Positions 22,163 to 34,287 of a stretch of DNA of 64,000 bases are shown here, piece by piece. Source of the DNA: Apophysomyces variabilis. Taxonomy: Eukaryota > Mucoromycota > Mucoromycetes > Mucorales > Mucoraceae. The notes beneath the pieces are model-generated. The model did no database searches. It worked only from the letters and a program-made list of their open reading frames with translations, and had not been told where the DNA came from. The DNA is taken from contig MZZL01000390.1 of assembly GCA_002749535.1 (NCBI GenBank), positions 323,778 through 387,777 of the forward strand, in the 5' to 3' direction. Position 1 is the stretch's first letter, and each line of letters opens with the position of its first letter. The position numbers and the translations under genes were made by a program.

Positions 22163-24294
22163 AGTTTGGGTTTTTGCATAAAAATAGATTTCATTATCAA
22201 CGATATACAGTACCGGTTGAAGAAATGACTTTGTTTTCTACAGACTTCTAAGCTAACCCATACCTCGTTTCTTTCCCCTTTCTGTGATAATAGCGTGTTA
22301 GGGTTTCTTTCCGTGTCTCTGATGCTATAAGAAAGCTGTTCAAATTAATCACTTTAGTTTTTCTGCAGCATGAAAAATTATCTTTGCTTTTCGAACTGTA
22401 GGCGGGTTCGTCTGATCAAAATGGCCAACGTTTCACAGAGATTGTTTAAACGCACCTGTACAACCATTGAGCATCTTGTGATCGGCCCACTTATTGTATT
22501 GTATTCTTAAGAATACTTCGTCTTATCCTTTATTGGTATGCGATGCTTATGCTTTTTTAAGAATGAATGCCCAAGATAAGGAACTAAACAAAGCGAAGAG
22601 GTTGTACGACTATGCTGAGTATTCACGTATACTTCATTTTTACACCCAACTATTTGAGTGACTAGTTCGGGGACAATGACAATGACCAGGACAAAGTTAA
22701 AAAATCAGGCGACACTCGTAACTAATATCCAATACAGCTAGAAATACTCAAGGAAACAGTGAGCATTTTCGCAAGCAGAAGCAAGGGACATAAGTACGTT
22801 CCCGGTATTTACCATGAGGCTTTGGTTCACAGTAATGTAGGATCAAGCTGCATTAGTCGCGCATTGTGCATTTGACTATTGTAAGAAAAGTAAGGGAGAG
22901 AAATCACATCTAACCTTTAGATCGGTTCCCTCAAGTGCTAAGGGACTTTCTATCTATATATCTGTCCATCAACACACACACACATATAACCAACGGATCA
23001 AGTACTGTAAACGCTTTATTGAAAAACTTATGCTTAATATTTTATGTATCCATTCGTAGATATTTTTCCGTTTGCCATATTAATTATTCCTGCTTAACTT
23101 CGTGTCCTTGGATTAGTCGTGGTAAAGTGATAGCTGAAGCAAAGGCCAGTTTGCTTAAACGTCCTGCTTTGGACATAAACGTTTCAGAACAAAAGGGCGC
23201 CGATAGTTGCTTATTGTAACTATGCAATCTTTTAAACGTCTTTCAAAGGGCTAGAGGATTTAAATCCACGTTTCCATTGGACCAATAAATCGTATAAACA
23301 AACATCATGCAGTCTTCAAACTCTGATGAGTCGTGGCTAAGTTAAAGTGTTAGGAGACCTGAGTTTTACTATGGGCATACCCGGAAGAATCCAAAGCAAG
23401 AGGAAAGCTAATCTGATCATAAAACGGCTCCAAGTTAACCGCTCTGTCAGAGATTCCAGACCTTTGCAAGAGCGTCATACTAAATGATTGGGCTCCAGCA
23501 TAGCAGCGAAGAAAAGGGAATCGATTACAGGGTCGGACAAGTCATCCCTAGCACTTTTAGATGAAATATAAAAATGGGGTATTGGCATGTTGGATATGTG
23601 GTAATATTGTTTTTTTTAAGGCAGAACCTGCGGAGAAGAAAACTTTCTCTTCGCTTGAAAACAATCCTAGTGTGCACAACACGGTGAAGGCAAAGGTCTG
23701 CATTCACGGATGCTGAATACCTTTTCCACTCATTTGATATCTGCATTTAAGGAAGGTATTCTCCAGTATGTGTGTATATTTTAGGTTTACACGGGCTTTT
23801 TCAAGGTGCTCGTAATGTGAAGAATTCATGTTTCAAATGACAAAGTGACTCACGTTTAGATCTCCGATGTCCCATGAGTTGTACCGTCCATGACCAGCAG
23901 TCATTGGCAACACAAAAAAAAAGGATCGACGTCCAAAGAAGGGATCGACATCCGAACAAAGACCAAAGCATAGCTGGAAAGAAAGCATGTTGAAGTATCC
24001 CAGGTGAAAGTAGCTATGGAGACCATGTTCACGGTTATAGAGTTGAAATAGGATGAAGGTTGGTCAACCAGAAACTGTTCCTACTTCTGCAAGTTTGATG
24101 CTAGACCTTTTTTTCCTTAGAGAACCTTTTTAATAGGGACTAAATTTTCCGTTTCTTTTTACTAAAAATGGTTAATACAAAGAGTATATAACCGGATGGC
24201 TCCAATGTATTTAGCGTGGATACTTCTCTTGGCTTTTTCTAGTTTGCTTTTTTCCTTTCTGCACTTTTTTTATTTTCTTTATTTTTCTGCCCTT
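22163..24294. other. 2.1 kb intergenic region, no gene seen
   Basis: An open frame at 22935-23219 (+) covers a short (CA)n tract near 22973 and has no domain. The frame at 23525-23746 (-) is likewise unremarkable. The right end, 24210-24290, is T-rich and is the leader of the next gene. Confidence 0.5.
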
Positions 24295-25844
24295 ATGTTG
24301 GCTAATCGGCGTCTTCAGATCACAGCGCTTGTCGTCCTTTTGACAATAGGCATGATATATCGTTGGCAAGTCGTAGATACATTCAACTTTCCACGAAGCC
24401 AAGAAGAACAGTTACGTGTCATCGATGAAAAGTACTGTGGCGGCCCTTGTCGGTTCCTTTTGCCTGTTCAAATTGGAGAACAAGGTGAACAAAAATAAGA
24501 AATGCCATTTTTCGTTTATTTGCTCAATTTAAACGTTTTCCTTTAAGAATCCAAAGCACAAATGCATTTACGCCAGTTGGCCTTTATGTCGGGCATGGTG
24601 AACCGAACACTTGTTCTCCCCAACGTCGGCAACTCTCGTATCGGAGCTTGTCTTCAGCACGACTTCGAATTCTATTATTCAGCAGACTGGGCTTCTAGAC
24701 ACACGGATGCGTTCTCGGCTATTTCCTTTAAGCAGTTCACTGACTGGCTCAAAGAACGTAAAGCCCTCGAGCGGACAGCATCTGCTCAAACTGTCCATCT
24801 GCTTCGACCAAAAGATAAATCGAAAGCAGCTCATGAAATACTTCCTCCTTTCTGTTTGGAAAACCTGATGAATCACTCTGAAGAACGGTGGCTGTTTCTT
24901 GATGAATACTCTCATCCTAAAAGTGGGAAAGCATATCAAGAGACGATTAAGGATTTCTTGGTGGAAAGCGACAGTCAGGAAATTGTCAACGTATATTACG
25001 AACGAAGGTAGCGGTCTGTTTGTTATCTGTTTATTTGCTTGGCGAAATGATCTAAATTTTGCGCTTTCTTTGTTCTCCTAGATATCCGTTTATCCATAAC
25101 AAAGCTGCGCAAAAACCTATTCCGTATAATGAGCGACTTATCAATGTTGCCAATCAATTATCTTCTCAACTCTCACCATACTGGGCTGTTCACTGGCGGA
25201 CAGAGACAATGCAAAAGCCGGAGAATCTAGTACCGTGCGCACACGCCTTGGTCGATTTAATCCGCAACCATTCAGAGTCACTCAATCCTACTGTATTTTT
25301 GCTGACAGATTACCCGCATACTTTTACGGAAGAAGCTATCGAGCGCGCTATCCGCAGTGAAGATGATAAAGCTTCTGCTGATGACGACGATGACAGCAGC
25401 TTAACCCCTCTCTCCACTTCCTTTCCTCGCAACAGATTGACGCCTTTTCATCATACGGCCATGCGTTATTTATATCATCATCTCCATGTGCATCTCTCTA
25501 GTCTCGAATCTTCCATTGTTACACCATCCAACTGGACAGTACTCTCAATCCCGGAATCAGTGACTCAGTCCGATCCGGGTATTCTTGGTATCCTCGATAA
25601 GCTCATTGCTATCCGTGCAAACGTTTTTGTCGCTGGACGTCCCAACGTGTGCGCTAAAAAGAGCAGCTTTACTTCACGTATCATTGACGAACGAGTCCAT
25701 AGACGTATAGCAGAGCTTAAAGAAGAAGGAATCGCAGTGGAAGATGAGAAAACAGGACAGTTCCATGACCACGAAGAGGATTCCAGTCTGCTTGCGGACA
25801 AAAAGATGAAGAACATCATTGAGTATTTCAATCTTCCAAAATGA
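24295..25844 (+). CDS. O-fucosyltransferase-like type II membrane glycosyltransferase
   Basis: Three exons: 24295-24484, 24548-25007, 25082-25844, giving 470 aa. A short cytoplasmic head (MLANRRLQ) and one membrane span (about residues 9-24) make a Golgi/ER type II signal anchor. The lumenal part has LRQLAFMSGMVNRTLVLPNVG, a GDP-fucose transferase-like early block, and AVHWRTE at about residue 195. The latter resembles the HxR donor-binding motif of O-fucosyltransferases. Acidic (DDDDD) and low-complexity insertions occur late. The likely role is transfer of a sugar to secreted proteins, but donor and acceptor are not provable from sequence. I chose the ATG at 24295 because it places the signal anchor at the N-terminus. 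The in-frame ATG at 24196 would add a T-run-derived hydrophobic stretch. Confidence 0.75.
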
Positions 25845-27191
25845 ACATGAAGGAAAGCCAGGAATAGGAAAAATTGTATCATATCAAGCTTGTTTTACAG
25901 CTGATCAACTTGGAAAACTTTACGGTTAGGAAAGAAAAAGATCGACGGCTGTTACACAGCATATGTATATATATTTGTTTATTGAATACGAGATGATACA
26001 CTCTAAATAAACTTTACATTTCCATGTGAAGCCCGAGTTTAGCAACCCTGTACAATTATATATGTCCTTCGGTACGTTAACCTATGACCGCTTACAAACC
26101 TACTTCCCGCACTGGAATGTACAAAATTCATATCCGAGAAAAGCAAGCACGCACTGTGCGAGAGGGACGGGAATTTGGGGAATGTCAATGTACGTTTCCT
26201 GGAAATACGTACCTTGCTAGCAAACAGAATCGTGCTACGTTGACCGAAGCATGACTTTTGCCTCCGGGTAAAAAGATATATGTTAGCTTAGTAAGCTTTC
26301 GTAGTGGAGAAAGACCCTTCCTCAGCATCGTCGTCAAGGCAAAACCCGGTCGCATGCATCACACGCTGACATGATTGGTTGTTAATCGGAACAAGGAAAA
26401 TTGCTGCCATTCAATCAGCAATTATGACAATTACTTAATGGGAGCTATATGCCATACCTTTTTCTAGATATTGCTAACTGACGAACGCTCTACGCACCCT
26501 GAAAAATAAGCGATAGTTCTTTTTGTCGTAACTGACATGCTACTAATGATCGCTTAACTTTTTTGCAAGTGCATATCCGAGCCTGCCATCGATACGATGT
26601 TTGCTATTGCAGCGTACATGAGCTTCTCAATAAACACTACAAGATCTCTCCATCCAAAAGCGTCATTTTCCCTTTTTGAACGTAAATACGAGATAGGTTC
26701 TTGAAAACGATCTATTATCTGGGCAAAACGTACCGTGGGACAGATTTAATGGATAGTTTGTCTTATCTTTCTTTATTGCAGACAGCTAAACGGAAATACA
26801 TAAGCATGTTAAGCAGAGGAAGTTCATACAAGACAAAGGGTAGGTGTAAGGCGTGTGACAGAAAAGAATGCTTCTCGCGTTTGCTTTCAATAATAAACCA
26901 AAACAGCAATAGAAAAACAGCCCCGTTTTCGTTTCATAGTTTCATGATCTAAGTAAAAAAAAAAAAGAATAAGCTTCCTTTTCCGACCGATGCGGACGTT
27001 ATCCGTTTTTAGTTTTCAAGCTACATGCTATTTAGGCAACGGTCATTTTCATTGAGGACAAAGTTTAGCTTTGAAGAAAATTTATGTCCAGCGCGTGTGC
27101 TTTTTCGTATGTGATGTGATTGCATGCAAGAAAAAAAAGGGGGAGATTGGGAGACTAAGGCATGATGTATGACGACAGAAAGACAATTCCC
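25845..27191. other. Intergenic region between convergent genes
   Basis: About 1.35 kb between the 3' ends of two genes, unusually long for convergent neighbours. The only long frame, 26701-26952 (+), has no recognisable domain. I see no repeat or RNA gene. Confidence 0.5.
26006..26011 (+). terminator. AATAAA, possible polyadenylation signal of the glycosyltransferase gene
   Basis: AATAAA is 161 nt beyond the stop codon of the upstream plus-strand gene. Assignment is by position. Confidence 0.4.
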
Positions 27192-28652
27192 TTATCGTTT
27201 TGGAACGACTGGTCGGTAGTACATGGTAGTAACATACTGTAAACAGAAAGGGATCAGTGAGTGAGTAATAGGACAAAGAATTCTTACCTTTTTCCGGTAT
27301 CGGGTTGTAGTCGATAAGGCCATGACGTTATCTTTGATCGAGCAAGCATACAAATGATTTAATGTCACATGGTTCGGTTCTGGCAGAACTGAATTATCTT
27401 CTTCGCTAACATTTTGAGAATTAAGCAAGACTTTCTCTAGATGAGGTGGCAACGCGGGTGGCTGCGCCTGCCTTCGTTCCCATTCCGTCACTGCACGTTT
27501 TGCTTCTTCCTCGTTCTCGTTGGATGTCGCGACCGCTGCAAGTGCCAGTAAATCAGCTGGAATCTCCGACGAATAATGATCTGAAGCTGTCGATGTATCT
27601 GACTCATCTAGTGCTCCCTGTTAATCTCTTCTCTATCTCTTTCTCTGCAATGTCTCGCTATCTATTATCCCTTCTCAACTTACCTTTTCCACCGGTCATG
27701 TCGGGTTCACTCATCAACTCCTCGTCCTCATCCATCACCTGAAGATAATTCACTAGATTTCCATCAGGATCTGTCGCCGTTTCCAGATCGTTTGAACATT
27801 TCCACTCATCATCCACAATAAATTTTAATCGATGCGTTCCGTGCGGTAGCTCCAAAACAGCGTTAAAATCCTGAGTACTTCATAGATTATATCATAAAGT
27901 CAACGACCATAGTAGCAATTTGGGGGTTCATCTAACCTTTTGACCAGCTTGATCTTATGCTTCCATCCATTAAAAGTTCCCGTAACGTACACATTTTGCC
28001 CACCCTGCGTCCAGGTTATCAGCGTCGGCACGCCTGTTGCAATATAGAAATAAAGATTTTTCATCGTAAATATCACTTGCTGTTTCTTTTCTTTCCTTTT
28101 TATACCTTTCGATTCATAAACCGGACTTTTTACTATCTGATGTTGCGTGATATCTTCCTCTATCTCTGAATCTCTGTGGATGCTCATACCCCGGGCGCGA
28201 TAGTAAGGCCCTCGTATTGAGTCTCGATGATTGGACGATGCGGAGGACGATAGCGACGAACCGACCCATGGACTCACTGCGCCCGTGCTCGAGACCCATC
28301 CAGACTTGCCTGTAGAAACTGGCACAGCCCTTGGCGCTGGCTGTTCACTGTTGCCAGCAGCGACTTCCCTGGGGATCCAGGCTGTTGTCTCCCCATAGAC
28401 GGGTAGATCGGGCGACAAATCGGTTGGTGTTGTTGATTCTGTGATAGTTATCTCCCCTTCTCTTTCCATCGGTTCGGTAACTGACAAGCGAAATGGTGCT
28501 CTATCAGCGTTCTTTTTCTGGGCAGACCTTGTATTGGACTTGTCAGCGGTATGGGCGTATGCTTGAGAGGATTCAGCGCCGTCTGTGTTCTGTCTTTGTG
28601 CGTTCAATGACGCTGAAATGTTACTATGCTCGGTCGAAGCCGAGTTTCCCAT
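27192..28652 (-). CDS. Snf1/AMPK complex beta subunit (Sip2/Gal83 type)
   Basis: This is the scaffold and targeting subunit of the energy-sensing Snf1 kinase. Five exons: 28652-28106, 28033-27937, 27877-27684, 27613-27288, 27236-27192, giving 402 aa. The start MGNSAS is an N-myristoylation consensus, as in other beta subunits, and decides the start over the in-frame codon at 28724. A Ser/Pro-rich N-terminal region runs to about 180. Then comes a CBM48 glycogen-binding domain, with VTGTFNGWKHKIKL and LELPHGTHRLKFIVDDEW, where the Trp and Lys ligands are present. The C-terminal ASC domain that contacts alpha and gamma subunits has PPHLEKVLLN, NHLYACSIKDNVMAL and YRKKYVTTMYYRP. The exon 4 acceptor is GAG rather than the usual CAG/TAG; the neighbouring CAG would break the frame. 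Confidence 0.94.
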
Positions 28653-29243
28653 CACGGACAGACGGATTTGGTGAACAAAGAGTAGAGAGAGCAAAACGAG
28701 AGAAACTGAAAAGCAATGCACCAAATTGATGTGACCAGTTTTTTGTTCTCAGCTGAACATGCAAGTGGAAACGTTAAAATCTCAGCCGTACGTCTTCAGA
28801 AAAAGCGCTCTTTGCTTTTGTCAGCATTCAGCCATGGCGATGTCGCTGACTACAGATACCATGAAACAAATCTAAATCTTCTGTTTTTTGTTATTGTAGG
28901 CTAGTGTGAATACAATCGGATCACAGATAAACTTTGTTGGGGATTTTTCGTGACACTGTCCTTTTAAAGACCTGCTCGTACGTCATGGAGCACAAACGAT
29001 CCTTAACTAAGAAATCTGACCAGCATATCATTAGGCGAACCTTTAGGCTCAAATAAGAAACTGTATACTATAGGCTAGAAGAAAGCTTTGGTCTTCGTTC
29101 AGACATCTAAGGCAGTAGAAAAATCTCATCGTTTCTTATCCGTTACGATACATGTTCAGAGAATCTGATCTATGTCAGCGATGCATAATCCTTTCGACAT
29201 CTTACGCTGAGAATCAGCCGGATTTCTTCAGTTATTTTTAAAT
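28653..29243. other. Spacer between Snf1-beta 5' end and GMPPA 3' end
   Basis: A 591-bp spacer holding the upstream region of the beta-subunit gene and the 3' flank of GMPPA. No defined element was seen. Confidence 0.5.
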
Positions 29244-30834
29244 TTACATAAGGATTTCACTATGGAAAGAAGACTTGAGCTCTTTATGAGGCAGGACAAT
29301 GCAGTTACGGATGATTGTCTCGTCCATAACAGTAACTTCTTTGCCTGTGAACATACAAATGTCAGTTTCTCATTGATTCTTCGGGCTTTCTTTTTACCTA
29401 GAATGGTGATACTCTGGCTCTTAACGCCATTCTTCATCATAGCAACGTTATGATCGCCGATAGGACTTCCTTCGACGCGTGCCCACGCTCCAATCTTGCT
29501 ATTCCATCCAATAACTGAGTGAAGCACGCAGCTAGCATTCTATAACTAGGTTTAGCAAACTACAGCAGCTACTAATATTAAGATCACTTACACCAATCTG
29601 AACGTTATCCAAAATGATCGAGTCCTTGACACGAACACCTTTGCCGATGTTTACTCGTGGACCAATTGAAACGTTGGGACCAATCTGATCGGTTGTTTAG
29701 ACACAACAGTTGGTTGCTCGTGTTGTAGTTGTTACCTTAGCGGTAGGATCGATGTGAGCGGAAGGATGAATGTAAACGGCGCCTATAATTTCAGGGCCGT
29801 TAGATTTTCGTTCTGCTAGGCGTTCTGGGCGTTCCCGTGCTTGGCGTTCCAGATAAGCAGCATTTGCAGGAATAGCAGACCTATTTAGACTAATTAAAAC
29901 TATCCTGTCTCTTCCATAATCGCTCTCTTCTCTATCCTCCCGGAAAAGACAAATAGTTTACTATACCCGGCTGTTTTAATTTGCCTCCAGAAATCGTCCG
30001 TAACGTAAACATATAGTTTTCGAGATTCTGATAGGGGTCTTAGAAGGTCCTGTTCCAAGCGTAAAAGATCGTTGGAAGCAGTCCATGTGTAGTCTGCTTC
30101 TTCATGGTTATCCTTCTTGCGATCAATCGCCTTCTTCATTTCTCCAAAAACAGCGGTGTCGAATAAGTAAACGCCGCAAGAAATCAGATCGGAAATAAAT
30201 GTCTCTGGCTTTTCAACATAATGCAAGACCTCATTGGTATCTGGTTTTGCAACGAGACACCCGTATTTAGTAGCTTGCTCCCGCGGAACCTGCGTTGCTT
30301 TCATGTTATTGGTCTATCCTGTGTACAAGCATAAAAGGTACTCACTCTAGTGCTTAGCATCGTGCACAGGCCGCGATGCTTCATGTGAGCAGCCATCATT
30401 TCATTCAATGGAAAAGCACATGCAATGTCGACGTGAAGAACAAAGAATTGCTGTGGACTACCGCGTAGAATTTCGTCGCGGAAATGGTAAATACCGCCAG
30501 CTGTACCTAATGACTGGTACTCGCGCAAGTAGCTAAATGGGAAGATCAACTTCAACAGGAAAAAGCGCGTATTCGAATTTCTTTACCGAATGGAAAGGTG
30601 AGGAAATTCCGTAGCTGCGTCATCAAGGAAGCGTGAAAAGACATTATCTTCAAAGAAGCCAATAATGAGGACTTCCTGCAGACCTTCCACTTTGGCAAGG
30701 GCTGCTAGATGGTGAGAGATGATGGGTGCACCCGCAACAGGGAAAAGTGGTTTTGGGACATCCAAAGAAAGAGGTCTGAAACGTGTGGCTCGCGATGGTC
30801 CACCCACCAAGATAATGGCCTTATATTGAGTCAT
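29244..30834 (-). CDS. GMPPA: GDP-mannose pyrophosphorylase, GMPPA (alpha) type
   Basis: It belongs to the mannose-1-phosphate guanylyltransferase family that supplies or regulates GDP-mannose for glycosylation and wall mannan. Seven exons: 30834-30587, 30532-30346, 30313-29967, 29880-29736, 29684-29592, 29539-29398, 29344-29244, giving 420 aa, the usual length of this subfamily. The N-terminal nucleotidyltransferase domain starts [18 protein letters not shown] and continues [10 protein letters not shown] and [13 protein letters not shown]. The altered signature loop (GPSRATRF) marks the alpha, regulatory-type branch rather than the catalytic beta type. Next come CGVYLFD and EQDLLRPL, then a left-handed beta-helix of hexapeptide repeats ([17 protein letters not shown]) and the conserved ending [13 protein letters not shown]. 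It is cytosolic. Several acceptors were fixed only by homology across the junctions. Confidence 0.95.
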
Positions 30835-32201
30835 GATGATTGAAAGAACTCGTCCTTATGGACCTGCGGATCGTCAAGTGCAAAAATTAGTGACAGACTT
30901 TTTACGGTTATGGTAAGCCAATGCGGACCTCGTGCTTCTGAGCTTGAAAAAAACAGGCACCCAACAAGAGGATGTATCGCAGCATGCCACGACTAGCCTC
31001 TTCCTATCCAACGACACCCTTGAAAATGTCAGTTGAACCACCCTTTTGCAAACTATATTATTTTTCTAACAGCGAAATATCCAGTATGATTATAACTTTG
31101 ATAAAAACAAATGCAGTATACAACAGCGTCTGTTATTTGTTAGTCTGGTTAACTGCAGCTCAGTAGACCATAAACGAATATTTCGCTTCAGCTCGTTAAA
31201 CCAAATTCCCGGGAATTTAGTTAAGTGAAAGTTCAGGATTGTCCGCTGCGGGAAACGTATTTAATCAATGTGTGGCAATTGTCGCAAATTAAAAAAAATA
31301 AAGGCAAGCGGAAGATAGACTGTAGTCATACTTGACTCCAAAAGAATCCCGTATTCGCTCCACTTTGAGTCAGAATTACCTGAAATGATACCACTATTCA
31401 TTTTCTAGAGCATCATCATTCGATTCATGAGGTTACATGAGAAGGGAAAGAACAATGTGATTTACGAATTTGGGTGGGACTTTGTGTGAGAAAGACTAAT
31501 ATGAACTAAAAATCACAACTTATCTGCAAGTTGACGTAGCACTGCAATAAAAACAGGTTACTGAACTAGACAAGGTGCATTTATCGTAAGAATGAACAGA
31601 AGTTTAAACGGGTGAAGAATCAAAGGTAAACTCAACTCTAAGCGATTCTTTAAGCTTTTTGATTCCATGGATTAATGAATCCTTTTAAATCTGGTGGTTA
31701 AGACGGAGATTCGTGTTCCTTTTCGCTGATCGACAACCAACATGTGATTTTCCTCTGATGCCTGCTAGTCTTTGCTTAAAGCTCTCCTCAAGAAAGCAAG
31801 GCATGAGAATAGGTGCAGATTTCCCACATTCGTTTTCACTTGATTCAGACTGTAAAGGGGGGTGGATGGAAAACAATGGTCTCCAAAAAAAAATAAAAAA
31901 GAATTTTGCTTTACGCACGACAATAGTTTAGTCATTGCTGTGCAACGGTTGTTGGTGGCACCTTGACGCTGAAGGTTACTATGTATGGCTCGCCAAATAC
32001 TGGTAAGATACCACCGGGTCTTCTACTTCATTGGTTTTGCAACTTTGTTCTAGGCGTTTTTTTTGCACGCCATTCCTTTCTTTATTTTTTCTTTCCTTTG
32101 TGTGTTTCCTTTTTTTAGTTTAGATATCGTGTGCCGCCCAATTACTGCGTTTGTTGAAATGAAAATGCATTAAAGTCAGTATACGCCTGTTTGTTTTTGC
32201 A
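30835..32201. other. Divergent intergenic region, GMPPA / LIM protein
   Basis: About 1.4 kb shared upstream region of two divergent genes. Short frames at 30972-31166 (+) and 31685-31931 (both strands) have no domain. T-rich DNA occupies the right third. Confidence 0.5.
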
Positions 32202-32234
32202 TCTTTTCTTTTCTTCTTTTTCTTTTTCTTCTCT
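32202..32234 (+). promoter_or_regulatory. T/C tract immediately upstream of the LIM gene start
   Basis: A 33-bp pure pyrimidine tract ends four bases before the ATG at 32238. Such CT-rich leaders are common at fungal transcription starts. Here it most likely forms the 5' leader or core promoter; this is inferred from composition and position. Confidence 0.5.
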
Positions 32235-32237
32235 AAT

Positions 32238-34287
32238 ATGAGCAAAGTTGCCTCCCAAGAGCGGATTTCACAGATCCTTCCTACCGTCAAATGTTCGGAT
32301 TGCGGAAGAGATGTTCACATTCGTCGACTAGGTGATCATCTGTGTTCCAGCATGCCACCAGTTCCTGCCATTCCTATACTTCCCCCACAACGTCAAGGTG
32401 AGGATAAATGCTATAATACAAATTAAAATAATTACGTATAGCATACGCGAAGGTAAGCTATTGAGCCATTGATAACGATGCATAAAGCTGACTTGTTTCT
32501 GCAGGTAGAACTTACATGGCCCTCCTTTTCTTCCTTCTTTATAGAGAAATACATACCAGCAATGGCTCCAAAAACTACTTCACCCATTTCACCGTTGGAG
32601 AGCCCAAATGGACTGAAATACGATACATCATTTGGCCACAGCCCTGCTAGATCTGTCACCCCACCATATTACGGCATCACGCGAGACGACAATTCACCCT
32701 TGAATAGCAAATTCCCCCATGATCCTTATCGTGACGACGTCTATCGTGCGAATGATGACCGTCGCCGACCAGGCGCTTCCAGTCCGAAGACGCCAACTTA
32801 CGAAAGACAATTTAACAGTGCTTCACCTCGTCCTCACGATGAGCCATCGCCAAGGAGCCCTTCTAGTTTTAAGTAGGCAACGCATATTCCCCAGATTTTG
32901 TTCGTCTTAAACCTTTTTAGGACATCGTCCCCTCTCAGTTCGAAGGAGAATCTCTCACGGGGTGGATATTTTGATGAAGACCGGAAATATGGTAGGAAAT
33001 GCATGTCTTGAATGACACTGACAACAAACTTATCTTCAAGATCACAGTCCTGCTCGAAAAGAATCGTTGGGTAACATATACAGCCATTCGAACCGAAGCA
33101 AAACTGGAGGAGGAGGTGCTGGAGGAGGAGCATTAGACTCGCTTATGGCTGATCTTATGAGCAGTATGAACGATCTTAACGAGGATGTTCCGGAACAGCA
33201 TGATTCCGATAGTTGTGCTGCTTGTGGTGAAGAATTTGATTATAGGGATAATGTCATTAATAAGGAAAAAAGGGTAAGGACTAACGCAGAGATTGGTTGT
33301 ATGCCTCGTGCGGTTGAAGAAAAAGAAAGTGACACCAATAATCTGAGACCTTTTTTATTTTTATGTTAGTACTACCACAAATCGTGTTTTACTTGCCGAT
33401 TATGTCGTGTCCCTTTACATACCAATACGTGCAAAATGTACAACGACAAACTCTATTGTGAGCGAGATTATGATGTGGTCCGTAACAGGATCATGTGTGC
33501 TGGATGGTAAGTGCGTTCTCCGTATATCTCGTGACCTATACTTATTTTCCATGCGCTCGTTTCCTAATTTTATCCAGTGAACGGCCTATCAATTCTAGCA
33601 CTATGTCAATTAAAGCTTTGGGGCATCATTATCACCCTGGGCATATAAAGTGCTATCACTGCTATAACCCGTTAGATAGTAGAACGGGTTACAAAGAATA
33701 CCAAGGCCGTGTTTACTGTATGGCTGATTTTAAAGATCTCTTTTTACCAAAATGCCGTGCATGCAACAAAACAGTGGAAAAAGAGGCGGTTTCCGCTATG
33801 GACGGAAAACTAAGAGGCAAATGGCATGTTGAATGCTTTGCTTGCCACGTAAGTTCTATTCTCTTAGCAGACTTTTGTCGCGCGACATTTGTCTTACCAG
33901 GATTTTTCCAGACATGCCATCGCCCTTTCCCAGATAACACGTTTTATGTGTTTGAAAACTCGCCTTATTGTAAACGACATTACCATCAATTGAACAACTC
34001 CCTTTGCAGAACATGCGATGAGCCAATTGAAGGCCCATGCGCGCAAACCATTGAGGGATGGCGGTTCCATCCTCCTTGTTTTAAATGCAGTGTATGCTAT
34101 CCTGTCTGGTCATCTGTTTTCATATGCAAGGCTGATAAACTTAATTTATTAGGTATGCCGATGTTCTATTACCGATGTATACTATATGTTTGAGAGGCGT
34201 ATTTATTGCGAATCTCATATCCGACAACTTCAGCAACAACGCAATATTCGTGCAGAGAAACGGCGAACACAGTTTGGACAAATCTAG
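32238..34287 (+). CDS. Four-LIM-domain protein (paxillin-like)
   Basis: Eight exons: 32238-32397, 32545-32872, 32921-32991, 33041-33273, 33370-33506, 33578-33848, 33912-34091, 34153-34287, giving 504 aa. Near the N-terminus a Cys/His motif (CSDCGRDVHIRRLGDHLC, residues 19-36) may bind zinc. Residues about 55-240 are Ser/Pro-rich and disordered, with a GGGGAGGG run and an acidic stretch before the LIM block. Four LIM domains follow, beginning at about Cys245, Cys307, Cys369 and Cys432; each has paired CxxC and HxxC ligands. LIM proteins of this layout are adaptors at actin-rich sites of polarity or septation in fungi. A precise partner is not deducible. The last LIM domain is complete only with the intron 34092-34152 removed, which gives KCSVCRCS. 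The gene is divergent from GMPPA. Confidence 0.9.

Noticed and set aside
22935..23219. 94-aa open frame with a CA-repeat
   Set aside because: Low-complexity start, no domain, AT-rich surroundings and no splice continuation.
26701..26952. 83-aa plus-strand open frame between convergent genes
   Set aside because: No domain, no conserved splice link, composition like surrounding intergenic DNA.
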